DNA of 64,000 bases. Source: Candidatus Zixiibacteriota bacterium. GTDB lineage: Bacteria > Zixibacteria > MSB-5A5 > GN15 > JACZUZ01. A program made the position numbers and the translations under genes. The stretch lies in assembly GCA_024280835.1 (NCBI GenBank), contig JAJRPJ010000006.1, positions 422,098 through 486,097 of the forward strand. Direction: 5' to 3'. The notes under the pieces were generated by a model. That model worked only from the letters and a program-made list of their open reading frames with translations. It did not search any database and was not told the DNA's origin. This document shows, piece by piece, positions 63,640 to 64,000 of this stretch (positions are counted from its first letter, which is position 1; every line of letters begins with the position of its first letter).

Positions 63640-63999
63640 ATGGTAAAACCAGTCTTGATTGTAGATGACAATCCTAATATGGCAACACTGCTGGTGGAGA
63701 TGTTGGAAGCTCTTGACTATGAGGGTGTAATCGCAAGTAACGGTAAAGATGCGCTTGTGAAAATCGGTGAACAGGATTTTTCACTAGTTATCACTGACTT
63801 CCGTATGCCCCACATGTCGGGAATCGAATTGCTCAACAAGATCAAAGAGCATCGGTCAGACTTACCAGTGGCAGTAATTTCTGGTTACAATATCGAAGAG
63901 TTTGAAGACAAAGAGTTGATTCAAAAAGCAGACGGCTTTCTTGGCAAGCCGTTTATGATTGCTGAGATTCAAAACTTGCTAACTTCGCTAACAGGTTGA
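63640..63999 (+). CDS. Single-domain response regulator (CheY-like receiver)
   Basis: A receiver of 119 residues: VLIVDDNPNMATLL with the acidic pair, VITDFRMPHMSGIELL with the phospho-Asp, AVISGY and LGKPF with the Lys. There is no output domain, so it acts by protein contact in a phosphorelay or chemotaxis-like pathway. The ORF track starts at 63598; Met15 at 63640 is preferred. It ends one base before the window edge, and its cognate kinase is not identifiable here. Confidence 0.92.
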   Translation: MVKPVLIVDDNPNMATLLVEMLEALDYEGVIASNGKDALVKIGEQDFSLVITDFRMPHMSGIELLNKIKEHRSDLPVAVISGYNIEEFEDKELIQKADGFLGKPFMIAEIQNLLTSLTG

Positions 64000-64000
64000 T

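Overview
This window looks like a piece of chromosome from an uncultivated, Gram-negative, free-living bacterium, most plausibly of the FCB superphylum (Zixibacteria-like). That placement is inference. It rests on secreted proteins ending in paired dockerin-type calcium loops, a bacterial geranylgeranylglyceryl-phosphate synthase, and an outer-membrane/LPS gene set (kdsB, gmhA, O-antigen ligase, dTDP-rhamnose genes) beside genes such as spoVG. Composition is fairly even and gene density is high. One tRNA gene (Gln, anticodon UUG) is present. No rRNA genes, CRISPR array, prophage or plasmid functions were seen.

Layout. 0-5 kb: the end of a DUF4139 protein, a secreted TPR protein and priA. 5-8.5 kb (minus strand): ispE-spoVG-tRNA-Gln-prs-rplY, a housekeeping block. 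8.6-8.9 kb: a gene-free stretch packed with short REP-like palindromes. 9-17 kb (minus): O-antigen ligase, gmhA, a GGGP synthase, alaS, recX and recA, with a REP-associated (RAYT) transposase sitting between recA and recX. 17.7-25.8 kb: a histidine kinase, thpR, a Ser/Thr kinase fused to an alpha/beta-hydrolase-like domain, a lysyl-oxidase-like dockerin protein and a DEAD-box helicase. 25.8-30.1 kb (minus): moaD and a MoaE-MoeB-rhodanese fusion, a second dockerin protein and a small P-loop kinase-like protein. 31-38.8 kb (minus): a tyrosine/homogentisate catabolic operon (hppD, hmgA, aminotransferase, fumarylacetoacetase, flavin-reductase-like protein, acetoacetyl-CoA synthetase). 39-45.6 kb: lipoproteins, rarA, an 'AsnB-like' secreted protein, a RAYT element bounded by a perfect 22-bp inverted repeat, and a decayed RHS fragment. 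45.6-48.8 kb (minus): rfbA-rfbC-rfbB-rfbD. 49-50.7 kb: ruvX and mltG. 50.7-54.4 kb (minus): a regulatory cluster with a degenerate NtrC-type regulator. 54.7-64 kb: gatC, kdsB, pyrG, the preQ1/queuosine genes queD-queE-queC-queF with an unknown membrane protein among them, an AI-2E family protein, hflX and a single-domain response regulator.

How the genes fit together. The tyrosine operon can take tyrosine to 4-hydroxyphenylpyruvate, homogentisate, maleyl/fumarylacetoacetate, fumarate plus acetoacetate, and acetoacetyl-CoA. Only the maleylacetoacetate isomerase is not recognised. The que genes make preQ1 from a GTP-derived precursor; folE is not in the window. MoaD plus the three-domain fusion supply all parts of molybdopterin synthase and its sulfur-charging step. 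The rfb genes, gmhA, kdsB and the O-antigen ligase point to an LPS with an O-chain.

The most unusual items are: the NtrC-family regulator that keeps its receiver and DNA-binding domains but has lost GAFTGA, the Walker B acid pair and both arginine fingers; the lysyl-oxidase/cohesin-like/dockerin protein beside the kinase-hydrolase fusion; the isomerase-less tyrosine operon; the bacterial GGGP synthase; and a recurring promoter layout in which a -10 hexamer lies only 5-7 nt before the start codon, suggesting leaderless mRNAs. All functions are read from sequence alone; no database search was run.
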